16,004 nt of DNA from Clostridia bacterium (GCA_017552165.1 JAFZCF010000051.1:1-16004); one strand, 5' to 3'; counted from the first letter of the stretch, positions 6,681 to 14,772 are shown. Notes: generated by a model not told the origin, from the sequence alone. A program made the numbers and translations.

Positions 6681-8876
6681 ATGGAAAAGGCGATTTCATA
6701 CCTTAAAAGAAATATGACCCTCGCCCTGAGGTCCCTGAGATATAACGGCAGGCGGTATATACCGTTTTTCATAGCCGTCGTTATATCTCAGCTATGCTTC
6801 GGGGTGCTTTTTGTCGTGAACGGCTTTGCCGCGAGAGAGGAAAAACGCATCGCGGCGAACGAATACGATTATCACGTCGAATATTACGGTATGACGGAAT
6901 CCCAGGTCGCCTATCTTCACAATTATTCCTCCGCCGTCTCAAAGGGCGCGATTTATACGGTCGTCGAGGCCCTGCCCTCCGGCACGGTCGACGGAGAAGA
7001 GGTATACAACGTCCGGATCCTACTTAAAAAAGACATCGAAACAAATTTCAAGCAGTTCCGGCGCGGGGTCCTCGCGACGGCGCTTTCTTTCGGAAACGAT
7101 TCGGTGAGCTATTACCTCACGCCGCTCTATACCGGCGTGAAGAGCGGCAACAACGCCCTGACCCTGCGGCTTATGCTGATATTTTCGGCGGTCACGCTGC
7201 TTCTTCTCACGGCGCTTTATATCGTGAGGATAAACAATTTCCGCTTTGAATACGGTATCTACATGACCTGCGGCGCGGATTTCCGAAAGCTCACCGAGGG
7301 CTCGGCGTTTGAGATGCTCTTGATCGTCGCGGTGTGCTATCTGCCGTCGATGGCGGTCTCCACGGCCGTTTCCTCGCTGCTCTGCGGGGGATTTGCCGTG
7401 GCGAGGCCCGTCGGCTGGCTGCTCACTCTCCTTCTGACGGCGCTTATATCTTTCCTGTCGGTGATATTCCCGATGTTCGTAACGTCCCGGATATATCCCG
7501 TGAAAAACATTTCCGCGGCGGACAATTCAAATTACGCCGCCTCGCCCCGCCGCTCGGCGGAGCTGCTCGGGTGCGGCACGGGAAAATATCAGCGCCTTTC
7601 GTTCGTTCGCTTCCGCAAATATTTCCTGAGAGCGACGGCCGCCGCCGCTTCGTTCGCTGTCTGCGCGTCGGTGCTCTATTATACCTCGTTCATCGCGCGA
7701 GCGGAAAGCGACGCGCCCGGCGCCCAGTTCACCCTTACGTTCAGGGACGGGACGGTATACGACGAGGAATGCTCGTCTCAGCTCGCTACCTTCCCCGAGA
7801 TCGGCGCCGTGAACAAGGTAATGATCAGGAACGCCGCCGTGCTCAACACCGCCGTGGCCTTCGGCAAAGGAAAGATACTGCCGTTTGCCGACGGGTTCGT
7901 CGGCTATTCGGGGGACGGATACTCGAAATACACGGACACGGTCGACTTCTCTCCGACCGATCCCGAGGTCATAAACTGGCTGTCGCGGTACAGCTGCGAC
8001 GGCGATCTGTCGCTCGCCCTCAGCGAAGGCTGGTGTATCGTGGTTCAGAACAGATTCAACCGCCGGGTAATGAACGTAAAACCCGGGGATGAGATCTGCA
8101 TAGCTGTTGCCGGAGAGCCGCGCGAAGGGACGAAGGTCACAAGATCCGAGCTGGATCTTCTCACAGGCGAAAAGCTCCTCCAGGCAAAGCTCAAATACTA
8201 TTCGTATTCCTATCGCACGCTTAAGGTCGCCGCCGTCCTGAAGGACGTGCCGACCTTTGAGATGATACCGCTCTATCTCTCGGAAAGCGACTGGCGCGAT
8301 ATCGCGGGAGCGGGGGAGTACACCAGGGTCGAACTTTACTGTGACGAAAGCGCGGATATCGAAAAGCTCGACAGAGAGCTGAGGGAATGGGCGTCTATAT
8401 ACGGCGGGATCACCGTAAAGAACACCCATTACGCCGCCGAAAAGGAGATAGAACAGGCGCAGCACAGGCCTCAGATGCTGGCGGCGCTCGGCATCCTCAC
8501 CGCGGTGGCGGCGCCGGTGCTCTGGTTCTTCTCCGAAACCGTATTTTACGGCAAGCGCAGGGACGAGTTCCTTATCCTTTCGTGGTTTGGCGGAACGGAC
8601 AGGGAGGTCCGGCGCATCCATATCTCCGACGCCTGCGCGTTTGCCGCGATAAGCACGGCGTTTACCGCCGTTTTCTCGGCGATAGGGATAGCGGTTTCGT
8701 ACAGGATAGCGAATTTCATCGCCGGAGAATCTCTGTACCACACTTTCAGGTTTCCGACGGCGCTCTATCTCATTATGCTGCTGCTTACGGCCGTCGGGTC
8801 GGCCGCGGCGGTAATCACGTCATATTTCGCTCTTCGCCGCTCGTCCGCTGCCGGCGATCTCACAGACGACAACTGA
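6681..8876 (+). CDS. FtsX/MacB-like ABC transporter permease
   Basis: A 731-residue permease with two FtsX-type modules. Predicted membrane helices by hydrophobicity: about 27-48, 162-184, 210-236, 245-268, then 315-337, 600-622, 651-675 and 692-716. The first module has an external loop of about 110 residues after helix 1; the second has a much larger external domain of about 260 residues (338-598). The BceB family, which this resembles in having one big external domain, usually has ten helices, so it may belong to another FtsX subgroup. FtsX-type permeases act as mechanical transmitters or exporters for lipoproteins, antimicrobial peptides or peptidoglycan hydrolases; the substrate here is unknown. 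The gene starts one base after the lipoprotein stop, and its TGA stop lies within the ribosome binding site (GAGGAGG, 8875-8881) of the ATPase gene. No two-component system is nearby in the window. Confidence 0.85.
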   Translation: MEKAISYLKRNMTLALRSLRYNGRRYIPFFIAVVISQLCFGVLFVVNGFAAREEKRIAANEYDYHVEYYGMTESQVAYLHNYSSAVSKGAIYTVVEALPSGTVDGEEVYNVRILLKKDIETNFKQFRRGVLATALSFGNDSVSYYLTPLYTGVKSGNNALTLRLMLIFSAVTLLLLTALYIVRINNFRFEYGIYMTCGADFRKLTEGSAFEMLLIVAVCYLPSMAVSTAVSSLLCGGFAVARPVGWLLTLLLTALISFLSVIFPMFVTSRIYPVKNISAADNSNYAASPRRSAELLGCGTGKYQRLSFVRFRKYFLRATAAAASFAVCASVLYYTSFIARAESDAPGAQFTLTFRDGTVYDEECSSQLATFPEIGAVNKVMIRNAAVLNTAVAFGKGKILPFADGFVGYSGDGYSKYTDTVDFSPTDPEVINWLSRYSCDGDLSLALSEGWCIVVQNRFNRRVMNVKPGDEICIAVAGEPREGTKVTRSELDLLTGEKLLQAKLKYYSYSYRTLKVAAVLKDVPTFEMIPLYLSESDWRDIAGAGEYTRVELYCDESADIEKLDRELREWASIYGGITVKNTHYAAEKEIEQAQHRPQMLAALGILTAVAAPVLWFFSETVFYGKRRDEFLILSWFGGTDREVRRIHISDACAFAAISTAFTAVFSAIGIAVSYRIANFIAGESLYHTFRFPTALYLIMLLLTAVGSAAAVITSYFALRRSSAAGDLTDDN

Positions 8877-8887
8877 GGAGGACTCCG

Positions 8888-9637
8888 ATGGCTCTTCTTG
8901 AAGCTACGAACATAATAAAGCTTTACAAACAGTACGACGACACCGTGACGGCGGTCAACCGGGTAAACCTGACTGTTGAACGCGGGGATTTCGTCGCTAT
9001 AATCGGCGCCTCCGGCTCGGGCAAATCGACGCTCCTGCAGATCCTCTCGGGAATAGACAAGCCGACGAGCGGCACCGTGAAAATACGGAGCAATGACATA
9101 ACCGCGATGGGCAGGGACGACCTCTCGAGATTCCGCGGAAAATATATCGGATTCATCTTCCAGAAGCACAATCTGATCCCCCAGCTGACGGCTATGGAGA
9201 ACATCCTCGTCCCGACGGTAATGTGCAACAAGGCAGAGAGCCAGTACGAGGAGCATTTCAAAAAGCTGACGACGATGCTCGGCATCACCGACCGGCTCCA
9301 TCATCTTCCGTCCGAGCTGAGCGGAGGGCAGGCGCAGCGCGTCGCCATTGCCCGAGCCCTGATAAACGACCCCGAGGTGCTCTTCGCCGACGAGCCGACG
9401 GGCAATCTCGACAGAGAGAACGCCGACGAGGTCCTCGAGCTGCTCCTCCACACGAGAGAGTCGCTCGGGCAGACGGTCGTCATGGTCACCCACGACCTGA
9501 CGATCGCCGACCGGGCGGACCTGATATACCGCATGGACGGCGGCAGACTGTTCATTTACAGAGACAGAGACGGGGAATACCGCAGGAACTCGTTCGAGAC
9601 CGAGCTGAACCGGGCAAAGGAAGACGCTTCGCTTTGA
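8888..9637 (+). CDS. ABC transporter ATP-binding protein (MacB/LolD-type)
   Basis: The 249-residue ATPase partner of the preceding permease. All motifs are intact: Walker A G40-A-S-G-S-G-K46-S-T48, Q-loop Q92, signature L144-S-G-G-Q148, Walker B with D168-E169, and the switch H202. The F-I-F-Q-K-H-N-L-I-P segment and D-E-P-T-G-N-L-D are typical of ATPases that serve FtsX/MacB permeases. The frame is open far upstream of the ATG at 8888, inside the permease gene, but the start at 8888 is preferred: GAGGAGG lies 6 bases upstream and the protein begins in the family's usual place. It is the last gene of the apparent operon, with a hairpin and T-tract 13 bases after the stop. Confidence 0.95.
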   Translation: MALLEATNIIKLYKQYDDTVTAVNRVNLTVERGDFVAIIGASGSGKSTLLQILSGIDKPTSGTVKIRSNDITAMGRDDLSRFRGKYIGFIFQKHNLIPQLTAMENILVPTVMCNKAESQYEEHFKKLTTMLGITDRLHHLPSELSGGQAQRVAIARALINDPEVLFADEPTGNLDRENADEVLELLLHTRESLGQTVVMVTHDLTIADRADLIYRMDGGRLFIYRDRDGEYRRNSFETELNRAKEDASL

Positions 9638-9641
9638 ATAC

Positions 9642-9687
9642 AAAAAACACCGGATGACATCCCGCAGGATATCATCCGGATTTTTTT
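9642..9687. terminator. Bidirectional rho-independent terminator
   Basis: A 13-pair stem (9650-9662 with 9667-9679) around a 4-base loop, with one C-A mismatch on the plus strand that becomes a G-T wobble on the minus strand. Plus-strand transcripts run into seven T's at 9681-9687; minus-strand transcripts run into the complement of six A's at 9642-9647. It lies between convergent genes and can end both the trpS operon and the lipoprotein operon. Confidence 0.92.
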
Positions 9688-9699
9688 ATTATCTTCAGA

Positions 9700-11286
9700 T
9701 TATTCCAAAGTAACGAACACCGCATCGGTAAGAGTCGATACGGTATATACCCCGTCCGTGGGGGTGAGTACTCTCGGCACGCCCTTTTCATAGACCGTCA
9801 CGAGCGAAACGCAGTCCGAAACGGTGAACGATACAGTCGCCTCCGTGGTGTGTTTGAAACTATAATCCGTGCAGTTGTATATGAGGAAGGCCTCGCCGTC
9901 CCTGCCCGTCTTTTTCTCAAACCTCCCCACGACCGCGAACTCTTTGTCCGATACCTTCATCGAGGTGATCTTTTCGGAGCCGAGCGAGTCGAACGTGTAC
10001 TCCCCGCTGAGTTTTCTGATGCCCGACTGGGGGAAGAAATCCGTCCTTTCAAAATATCCGTCGCCCGTCATCATCGCCGTGCCGGTGCGGGAATATTTGA
10101 CGTATATCGGCGAAAAGGTCTTTGCGTCAAGGACCGCCTCTTTAAGAGCGTCGTAGACCGGGTTTTTGTTGCCCTTTGAATTAAGGACCGTTGTGCCCCA
10201 GCCGTCGGCGGTCCAGCAGGCGTATGAAATGCAGTTCACACCGTACGCCATGGCGGTATACGCCTGGAGCTTTATCTTCTCGGCGCTGAGTCCCGACGTT
10301 GAGTCGTAAACTCCTGCGATGAGCCAGAGGTCGAGCCCGTATTTCCCTGCCACGTCGGCGGCCACCTCGAGATTCTGCAGCGCCGTTACGACGGTACCGG
10401 GTGAATCATAGAGGTATCTGTCATAACAAAGATAATCCGAGAGCCCGCTAGACGCGAACGTCTCGAGATACGTGCGGTAATCAACGTCGCCGAACCACTC
10501 GCCGGGCTTTCCGTCGTCGGTCCCCGGGAGAAGATTCTCGATGACCGCGACGTCGGGAAAATGCTTTTTATAGACGTTGGCGTTTTCCTTCATCATCTGG
10601 AGAGAGTGAATGCTCGGCTCGTCATTCTGATAAAAACCCCAGACCGCCTCGTGGTCGTATTTGTATTCTATGATAGTCTTCTCGTAATCTTCCAGCGTAA
10701 CGTTCGGGTCCCATCTGAAGGGTATCCCGCTCGCGACTACCCAGTCTATCACGCCGATCCCTAGACTTGCGTAATAATCATGAAATTTTGTTCCTCCGGC
10801 CGCCCATATGAGATTCATTCCGCAGGCCTTGAGGTCGTCGATCTGCTTTTCGGAACCGAGCTTTGCGTTATACGCCCCGAAAAGCAGCTTAGAGTGATCC
10901 ACGCGCGTATCGCGGTATTCCTTCAGAACGTTCATGCGAGCCGCCTCGTCCCTGAGCGACGGCAGAAGATCTGCGTCCGGGATGCGTGCGCGGTCGGGAT
11001 CCGGCAGAGCGCAGTATCCGATATAGCAGAGCTCAATGAGATCCGAGCGGTTGTCTTTTACCGCAGGAGCGTCGATTTTGAGAAGATATAAAAGCGCGGC
11101 GACGTCCTCCGGAGTTTCGGGAAGCCCTACGGGATAGGGTTCCGTCTCCGACACCACGAAGGTGACCGGGACGATCTGCTCTTCCGTTGTGCCGGAAGAC
11201 GCCGGCGGAGCGTCCGTACCCGAGCAGGCAGAAACGACGAGCAGCGCGGCAAGCAGCGCGGCGGCGGTTAACACCCGTTTTTTCAT
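9700..11286 (-). CDS. Lipoprotein with TIM-barrel glycoside-hydrolase-like domain
   Basis: A 528-residue predicted lipoprotein: K2-K3-R4, a hydrophobic stretch, then the lipobox V18-S-A-C21. After a Thr/Ser/Pro linker and a helical segment (about 70-125), residues about 130-405 look like a (beta/alpha)8 barrel: F-G-A-Y at its start, a K-A-C-G-M-N-L-I-W strand, then G-F-Y-Q-N-D222-E223-P, where E223 sits where clan-A glycosidases place the acid/base. Later come L-W-L-I-A-G-V-Y-D and a Y-G-V-N-C-I-S-Y-A-C-W strand. The last 100 residues look like a beta-sandwich. I cannot assign a GH family or the nucleophile, and loss of activity is possible. The start codon directly follows the stop of the upstream gene; GGAGGT (11297-11302, inside that gene) supports it at 10 bases. 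It is probably displayed on the cell surface and acts on, or binds, glycans. Confidence 0.72.
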   Translation of the reverse strand: MKKRVLTAAALLAALLVVSACSGTDAPPASSGTTEEQIVPVTFVVSETEPYPVGLPETPEDVAALLYLLKIDAPAVKDNRSDLIELCYIGYCALPDPDRARIPDADLLPSLRDEAARMNVLKEYRDTRVDHSKLLFGAYNAKLGSEKQIDDLKACGMNLIWAAGGTKFHDYYASLGIGVIDWVVASGIPFRWDPNVTLEDYEKTIIEYKYDHEAVWGFYQNDEPSIHSLQMMKENANVYKKHFPDVAVIENLLPGTDDGKPGEWFGDVDYRTYLETFASSGLSDYLCYDRYLYDSPGTVVTALQNLEVAADVAGKYGLDLWLIAGVYDSTSGLSAEKIKLQAYTAMAYGVNCISYACWTADGWGTTVLNSKGNKNPVYDALKEAVLDAKTFSPIYVKYSRTGTAMMTGDGYFERTDFFPQSGIRKLSGEYTFDSLGSEKITSMKVSDKEFAVVGRFEKKTGRDGEAFLIYNCTDYSFKHTTEATVSFTVSDCVSLVTVYEKGVPRVLTPTDGVYTVSTLTDAVFVTLE

Positions 11287-13587
11287 TTACTGTGTGACCT
11301 CCGCTTTTTTCAGATTGAGGTGATATATCGCGCTGACCGCCGAGCCGAGCTCCTCGACCCCGTAAGGATCGAACACGGAATCGACCGTCGTTATCTCAAT
11401 ACCGTACGGGTACGTACAGTGGGCTACATAATCCACGCCGTTCCAGGTCGCGAGATAGAGCGCTATGTGTGAGTTGTCTGTTCCCGTGTATCTCGATTTG
11501 AATATGATTATGTCCCCGGCGGTCAGCTTTGACCGGTTGACGTTCGAGAAATTCGTGCCGATCTTTTCCGCCGACTTGCCGTAGGCGGACTGGGCCGCGA
11601 GCGCGAGCGAGACCGACCAGGTTTTCACCGCCTTGAGATTGTATCCCACGCTCGTCTTCGTGCGGAAGGCCCGGTTGATGTCGGTCACGTCCATCCCCTC
11701 TATGTTCGGGAGGTAATTGAGAAGATAGTACGCGGTGAACGATGCGCAGATAAGCCCCTTGCTCCTGAATCTCGCAACGTTCGGGGCCTTCCCCGTATAG
11801 GTCGAACTGTCCTTTACCATATCGACGGAATCCGCGCCCTCCGGCGAGTTCTTCATCGGTATGGAATAAGAAACTTTTGACCGATATTTGTGAGAAAGCG
11901 AATCAAAACCGTAGGCGGAGAACAGCAGCCCGTCCCTTATGAGGCCGTCGACGTCGTAGCCGATGTACCTGAGGGCGCGTATTACGGAATTGTCCGTCAG
12001 CTCCTCCGGGAGATTGTGATTTATCACGAAATCCTTGTACAGTCCGCATACGGAACAGTGATAGCGCTTGACCCCGTCGCCGAAGCCGTTTTCAAAGACC
12101 CACGTCCCGCCGTCGTACTTGTGTCCCGTCGGCTGGCCTATGTTGTCTTTACAGAAGACGCAGAGATACGGCTTCGTACAGTCGCGGTCCGTATAACACT
12201 CCTGCACGCCGTTACCGTGAGATATCTTGTCTATCGTCCCCTTGAGCGTTTGATTGCAGTGGGGACAGAGAAAGGTGTATTCTCCCGCCTCCTTGCAGGT
12301 CGGCGCCTTCGTGACGGTCAGCGCCGTGATCTTGTGCCCGCCCTCGGGAAGGTTGAATTTGTACGTTGCCGCAGTGCCGCAGGCGTCGCACACGACCTCG
12401 ATATTCCCGCTCGCGGTGACTGCCTTCTTGGCGCTCGGCGCCGTCCACGAAAAGGCGTGGTACGGCATCGGCGATATCTCCTCGTCCCATATAAACCCGC
12501 AATCGAGGCAGAAGTGGCGGAGTCTTTCCCCTCTCAGGCAGGTCGCCTCGACCGTTTCGCCGTCATCGAAGTTGTGTCCCGTCGCCGCGACCCTGTCGGA
12601 ATATGTCGTTTCGCCGCACAGGACGCAGTATGTGGCGGTGAATCCCTCCGTCGAGCAGGTCGGAGCCACTACCAGATTGTGATACTCGTGCCTTCCCGTT
12701 GCGGGAATTACAGACGACTCGGTCACAAGGCCGCACACCGTGCATTTCGTGGAAACGCTCCCGTCCCTGACGCACGTCGCGGGGACAGTCTTGGTTTCAA
12801 AACTGTGTTCTCCCGTTGCAGGGACAACGTCCTCGCGCACAGTCCTGCCGCAGACGAGGCATTTTTTCTCCGTGTACCCGTCGACGGCGCAGGTCGGCGG
12901 AACGACGGTCGTCTGTTCCTCGTGTTCTCCGGTGGCCGGAGTTACATCCGTCACCGAAACGTGGCCGCACACCCGGCAGGTCAGGGTGGTGTATCCCGCG
13001 TATCCGCAGGTGGGCGCGGTCACTTCGCTTTCATAATCATGCTCTCCCGTCGCCGGAACTATGTCCTCGCGCACCGTCCTGCCGCAGATTTTGCAGGTAA
13101 CGGTCGTATATCCGTCGGCTCCGCAGGTCGGCGGAGTGATGACTCTTTCGTCGTCGTGACCCTTTTTCGGGAGGGTCGCGCTGTACGATTCTCCGCATTT
13201 TACGCAGGTATAGGTCACGCTCCCTTTTTTCGTACAGGTCGGCTCAACCTGCTTCGTAAGGGCGTATTCGTGCTCGCAAGGCAGGGTCGTCACGGCGGTT
13301 TCCGTTTCGGTCTCGGTTTCTGTTTCGGTCTCGGTCTCTGTTTCAGTTTCGGTCTCGGTCGGGAGATCCGTCTCGGTCCCGGCGTAGGTTTCGGTGACCG
13401 TCGAAACGGGGATCGTTTCGTCAGTCGAGTCGGGCTCCCGGGACGTTGTGTCCTCCACAGTGACGGCCGCCGTCGAGGTGTCGGGCTCCGAAGTGTGAGA
13501 ATGCGCCGCGGTACATGAAACCGATCCGAGCAGCACGGCGCAGAGCAGGAGCAGAGATATGATTTTTATCGGAATCGTTTTCTTCAT
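11287..13587 (-). CDS. Surface protein with Cys/His repeat array and C-terminal NlpC/P60-like domain
   Basis: A 766-residue exported protein. The N terminus is a signal sequence (K2-K3, hydrophobic core to about residue 25) with a possible but atypical lipobox (S-V-S-C). A Ser/Thr/Glu-rich linker follows, ending in ten Thr-Glu pairs. Residues about 104-520 hold about eleven units of 32-41 residues, each opening with His and typically carrying a Cys about 10 residues before a CxxC(G), often ending P-A-T-G. Such repeats are common but little studied in clostridial surface proteins and could bind zinc. The C-terminal 160 residues resemble NlpC/P60 peptidases: C614 in L-I-C-A-S-F, G-D-I-I-I-F-K-S, H707 in S-H-I-A-L-Y-L and H723 in V-A-H-C, a plausible Cys-His set for cutting peptidoglycan stem peptides. 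It is first in a two-gene unit with the glycosidase-like lipoprotein. The ribosome binding site before the ATG is weak. Confidence 0.78.
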   Translation of the reverse strand: MKKTIPIKIISLLLLCAVLLGSVSCTAAHSHTSEPDTSTAAVTVEDTTSREPDSTDETIPVSTVTETYAGTETDLPTETETETETETETETETETETAVTTLPCEHEYALTKQVEPTCTKKGSVTYTCVKCGESYSATLPKKGHDDERVITPPTCGADGYTTVTCKICGRTVREDIVPATGEHDYESEVTAPTCGYAGYTTLTCRVCGHVSVTDVTPATGEHEEQTTVVPPTCAVDGYTEKKCLVCGRTVREDVVPATGEHSFETKTVPATCVRDGSVSTKCTVCGLVTESSVIPATGRHEYHNLVVAPTCSTEGFTATYCVLCGETTYSDRVAATGHNFDDGETVEATCLRGERLRHFCLDCGFIWDEEISPMPYHAFSWTAPSAKKAVTASGNIEVVCDACGTAATYKFNLPEGGHKITALTVTKAPTCKEAGEYTFLCPHCNQTLKGTIDKISHGNGVQECYTDRDCTKPYLCVFCKDNIGQPTGHKYDGGTWVFENGFGDGVKRYHCSVCGLYKDFVINHNLPEELTDNSVIRALRYIGYDVDGLIRDGLLFSAYGFDSLSHKYRSKVSYSIPMKNSPEGADSVDMVKDSSTYTGKAPNVARFRSKGLICASFTAYYLLNYLPNIEGMDVTDINRAFRTKTSVGYNLKAVKTWSVSLALAAQSAYGKSAEKIGTNFSNVNRSKLTAGDIIIFKSRYTGTDNSHIALYLATWNGVDYVAHCTYPYGIEITTVDSVFDPYGVEELGSAVSAIYHLNLKKAEVTQ
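12040..13278 (-). repeat. Protein-level tandem array of about eleven Cys/His units
   Basis: Within the preceding gene, units of mostly 38-39 residues start at H106 and run to about C514. The typical plan is His, then T-C at about +11, G-Y/F-T, then C-x-x-C-G, then P-A-T-G. The first seven units are regular. The eighth (around the H-A-F-S-W stretch) has lost the leading T-C, and the last two are shortened or diverged. DNA-level identity between units is low, so this is an old, selected protein repeat and not a recent DNA duplication. Confidence 0.85.
13300..13359 (-). repeat. Sixty-base Thr-Glu codon repeat
   Basis: Ten consecutive Thr-Glu codon pairs. The codons form three copies of an 18-base pattern (ACC GAG ACC GAA ACN GAA) with one extra 6-base unit (ACA GAG) inserted after the first copy. 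Length changes by slippage would be in multiples of 6 bases and keep the frame, so this could vary linker length but not switch the gene off. Confidence 0.9.
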
Positions 13588-13618
13588 GCGTGACTTTCAG
13601 TGTATCGTAATTTCTTGT

Positions 13619-13647
13619 ATTTTGCCACAAAAATCCTTATTTGTCAA
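13619..13647 (-). promoter_or_regulatory. Promoter of the two-lipoprotein operon
   Basis: On the minus strand, TTGACA (13642-13647) is followed after 17 bases by CAAAAT (13619-13624). The -10 box is 4/6 but is preceded by TGG, an extended -10 that would compensate. The predicted start is near 13612, giving a leader of about 25 bases. The element lies in the 93-base gap after the tRNA-dihydrouridine synthase gene, with no clear terminator between, so readthrough from that gene is possible. Confidence 0.72.
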
Positions 13648-13680
13648 GATAATTCCGGACATCTTTCAATGAATGATGTC

Positions 13681-14679
13681 TTAAATTGTGCTTTTGTGCG
13701 CATTCTGCCCGGACATCAAGAGGATTATCTCCTTCGCCCCGGCAAAGGTCGAACATCTGTTAAGCGCGTCCCTCAGCCGAGGGGCCCCGCGAAAACCGCG
13801 GAAATACGCGGCGACGAGCCGCCTACCCTCGGCGACCGCCGTGCGCTCTCCCTTGTAAGCGACCGCTCTTTCGAGCTGAGTCAGCGCCGTTTTGAGAATC
13901 TCCTCCATGTCGGGGGGCGAATACTTTTCCCCTCCGAGCGCCGCGCGGATCTCCGAAAAAATCCACGGGTTGCCGACCGAGCCGCGGCCGATCATTATCC
14001 CGTCGCATCCCGTTTCGGCGAGCATTTTGAGCGCGTCGGCGGCGCACCCGATATCTCCGTTCCCGACCACGGGAACTTCGACCGCGCGTTTTACGTCCCC
14101 TATCGAGGCGAGGTCAACGCCCGGCTCGTACATATCCGCTCTCGTCCTGCCGTGGACGGTGATGAGCGACGCGCCGCCCGCCTCGGCGGCCTTCGCCGCC
14201 TCGACGGCGTTTTTGTGTTCTCCGTCCCATCCCGTGCGTATTTTGACCGTGACGGGGATTCGGACGGCCTTGACGACCGCATCCACTATACCGCATATCA
14301 GCGAGGGAGTTTTCATAAGCGCCGAGCCGTCGCCGTTGCAAACAATCTTTTTCATGGGACAGCCCGCGTTGATATCTATCGCCGTGGGGAGCGCGCCGTT
14401 TTTTTCGCCGTCCTCGACGACCTTTTCGGCGGCGTAAGCCATGACCTCCGGGTCGTGGCCGAATATCTGCACCGCGGCCGGGAGCTCTCCCGGGGCGAGC
14501 CTCCCGAGTGAGAGGGTATATTCATCCCCGTATTTTATCGCGGCGGCGGAGATCATCTCCGACACGGTGTATTCCGCGCCGTGTTCGCGGCAGATCTCCC
14601 GCACTGCGCGGTCGGTCGTGCCCGCCATCGGCGCGAGCATGAGGCCGTATTCGATTTTCGTTTTTCCTATGAAAAGCAT
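13681..14679 (-). CDS. dusB: tRNA-dihydrouridine synthase (DusB-type)
   Basis: A flavin-dependent enzyme that reduces uridine to dihydrouridine in tRNA D-loops, in the cytoplasm. The 332 residues show the FMN-binding N-terminal strand L-A-P-M-A-G-T-T-D, the catalytic motif D-I-N-A-G-C107-P with M-K-K following, T-V-K-I-R-T-G-W-D, H-G-R-T-R, V-P-V-V-G-N-G-D-I and M-I-G-R-G-S-V-G-N-P-W, all in the family's order and at normal length. The subfamily call (DusB/NifR3-like) rests on these segments and the bacterial context. The start at 14679 is supported by GGAG at 14690-14693, 10 bases upstream. It is transcribed from its own promoter (14700-14728), divergently from the ornithine carbamoyltransferase gene. 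Confidence 0.95.
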   Translation of the reverse strand: MLFIGKTKIEYGLMLAPMAGTTDRAVREICREHGAEYTVSEMISAAAIKYGDEYTLSLGRLAPGELPAAVQIFGHDPEVMAYAAEKVVEDGEKNGALPTAIDINAGCPMKKIVCNGDGSALMKTPSLICGIVDAVVKAVRIPVTVKIRTGWDGEHKNAVEAAKAAEAGGASLITVHGRTRADMYEPGVDLASIGDVKRAVEVPVVGNGDIGCAADALKMLAETGCDGIMIGRGSVGNPWIFSEIRAALGGEKYSPPDMEEILKTALTQLERAVAYKGERTAVAEGRRLVAAYFRGFRGAPRLRDALNRCSTFAGAKEIILLMSGQNAHKSTI

Positions 14680-14699
14680 CTTCGTTTTTCTCCGGGGAA

Positions 14700-14728
14700 A
14701 TTATATCACAGTAACGGCTCTTTGACAA
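14700..14728 (-). promoter_or_regulatory. Promoter of the dihydrouridine synthase gene
   Basis: On the minus strand, TTGTCA (14723-14728) and TATAAT (14700-14705) are separated by 17 bases, and TGA directly precedes the -10 box (extended -10). The predicted start is near 14693, so the leader would be only about 14 bases and would begin at the ribosome binding site. Confidence 0.82.
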
Positions 14729-14772
14729 GTGCCCGAAGTTTTCGGCCTCTTTTATGACTTGCGCGGGCTTTG

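Noticed and set aside
7527..8741. Long minus-strand open frame opposite the ABC permease gene
   Set aside because: Arg/Val-rich with no recognisable motif or start signal; the plus-strand permease explains the region.
8387..8887. Possible N-terminal extension of the ABC ATPase from an upstream ATG
   Set aside because: It would lie inside the permease gene in another frame and is Arg-rich; GAGGAGG 6 bases before the ATG at 8888 decides the start.
11890..13518. Long open frame (542 codons) on the plus strand opposite the Cys/His repeat gene
   Set aside because: It is a compositional shadow of a GC-rich repeat gene: no domain, no ribosome binding site, and the opposite strand has clear repeats, signal sequence and promoter.
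13658..13680. Hairpin GACATC/GATGTC just after the dusB stop as a terminator
   Set aside because: Only six pairs with an 11-base loop and no T-tract on the minus strand.
13655..13717. Nine-base direct repeat CCGGACATC at 13655-13663 and 13709-13717
   Set aside because: Too short, and one copy lies inside the dusB coding region; it is probably chance and not an attachment site.
14722..14750. Plus-strand TTGACA at 14722-14727 as a second argF promoter
   Set aside because: No -10 box lies at a workable distance; the same bases serve, on the other strand, as the dusB -35 box.
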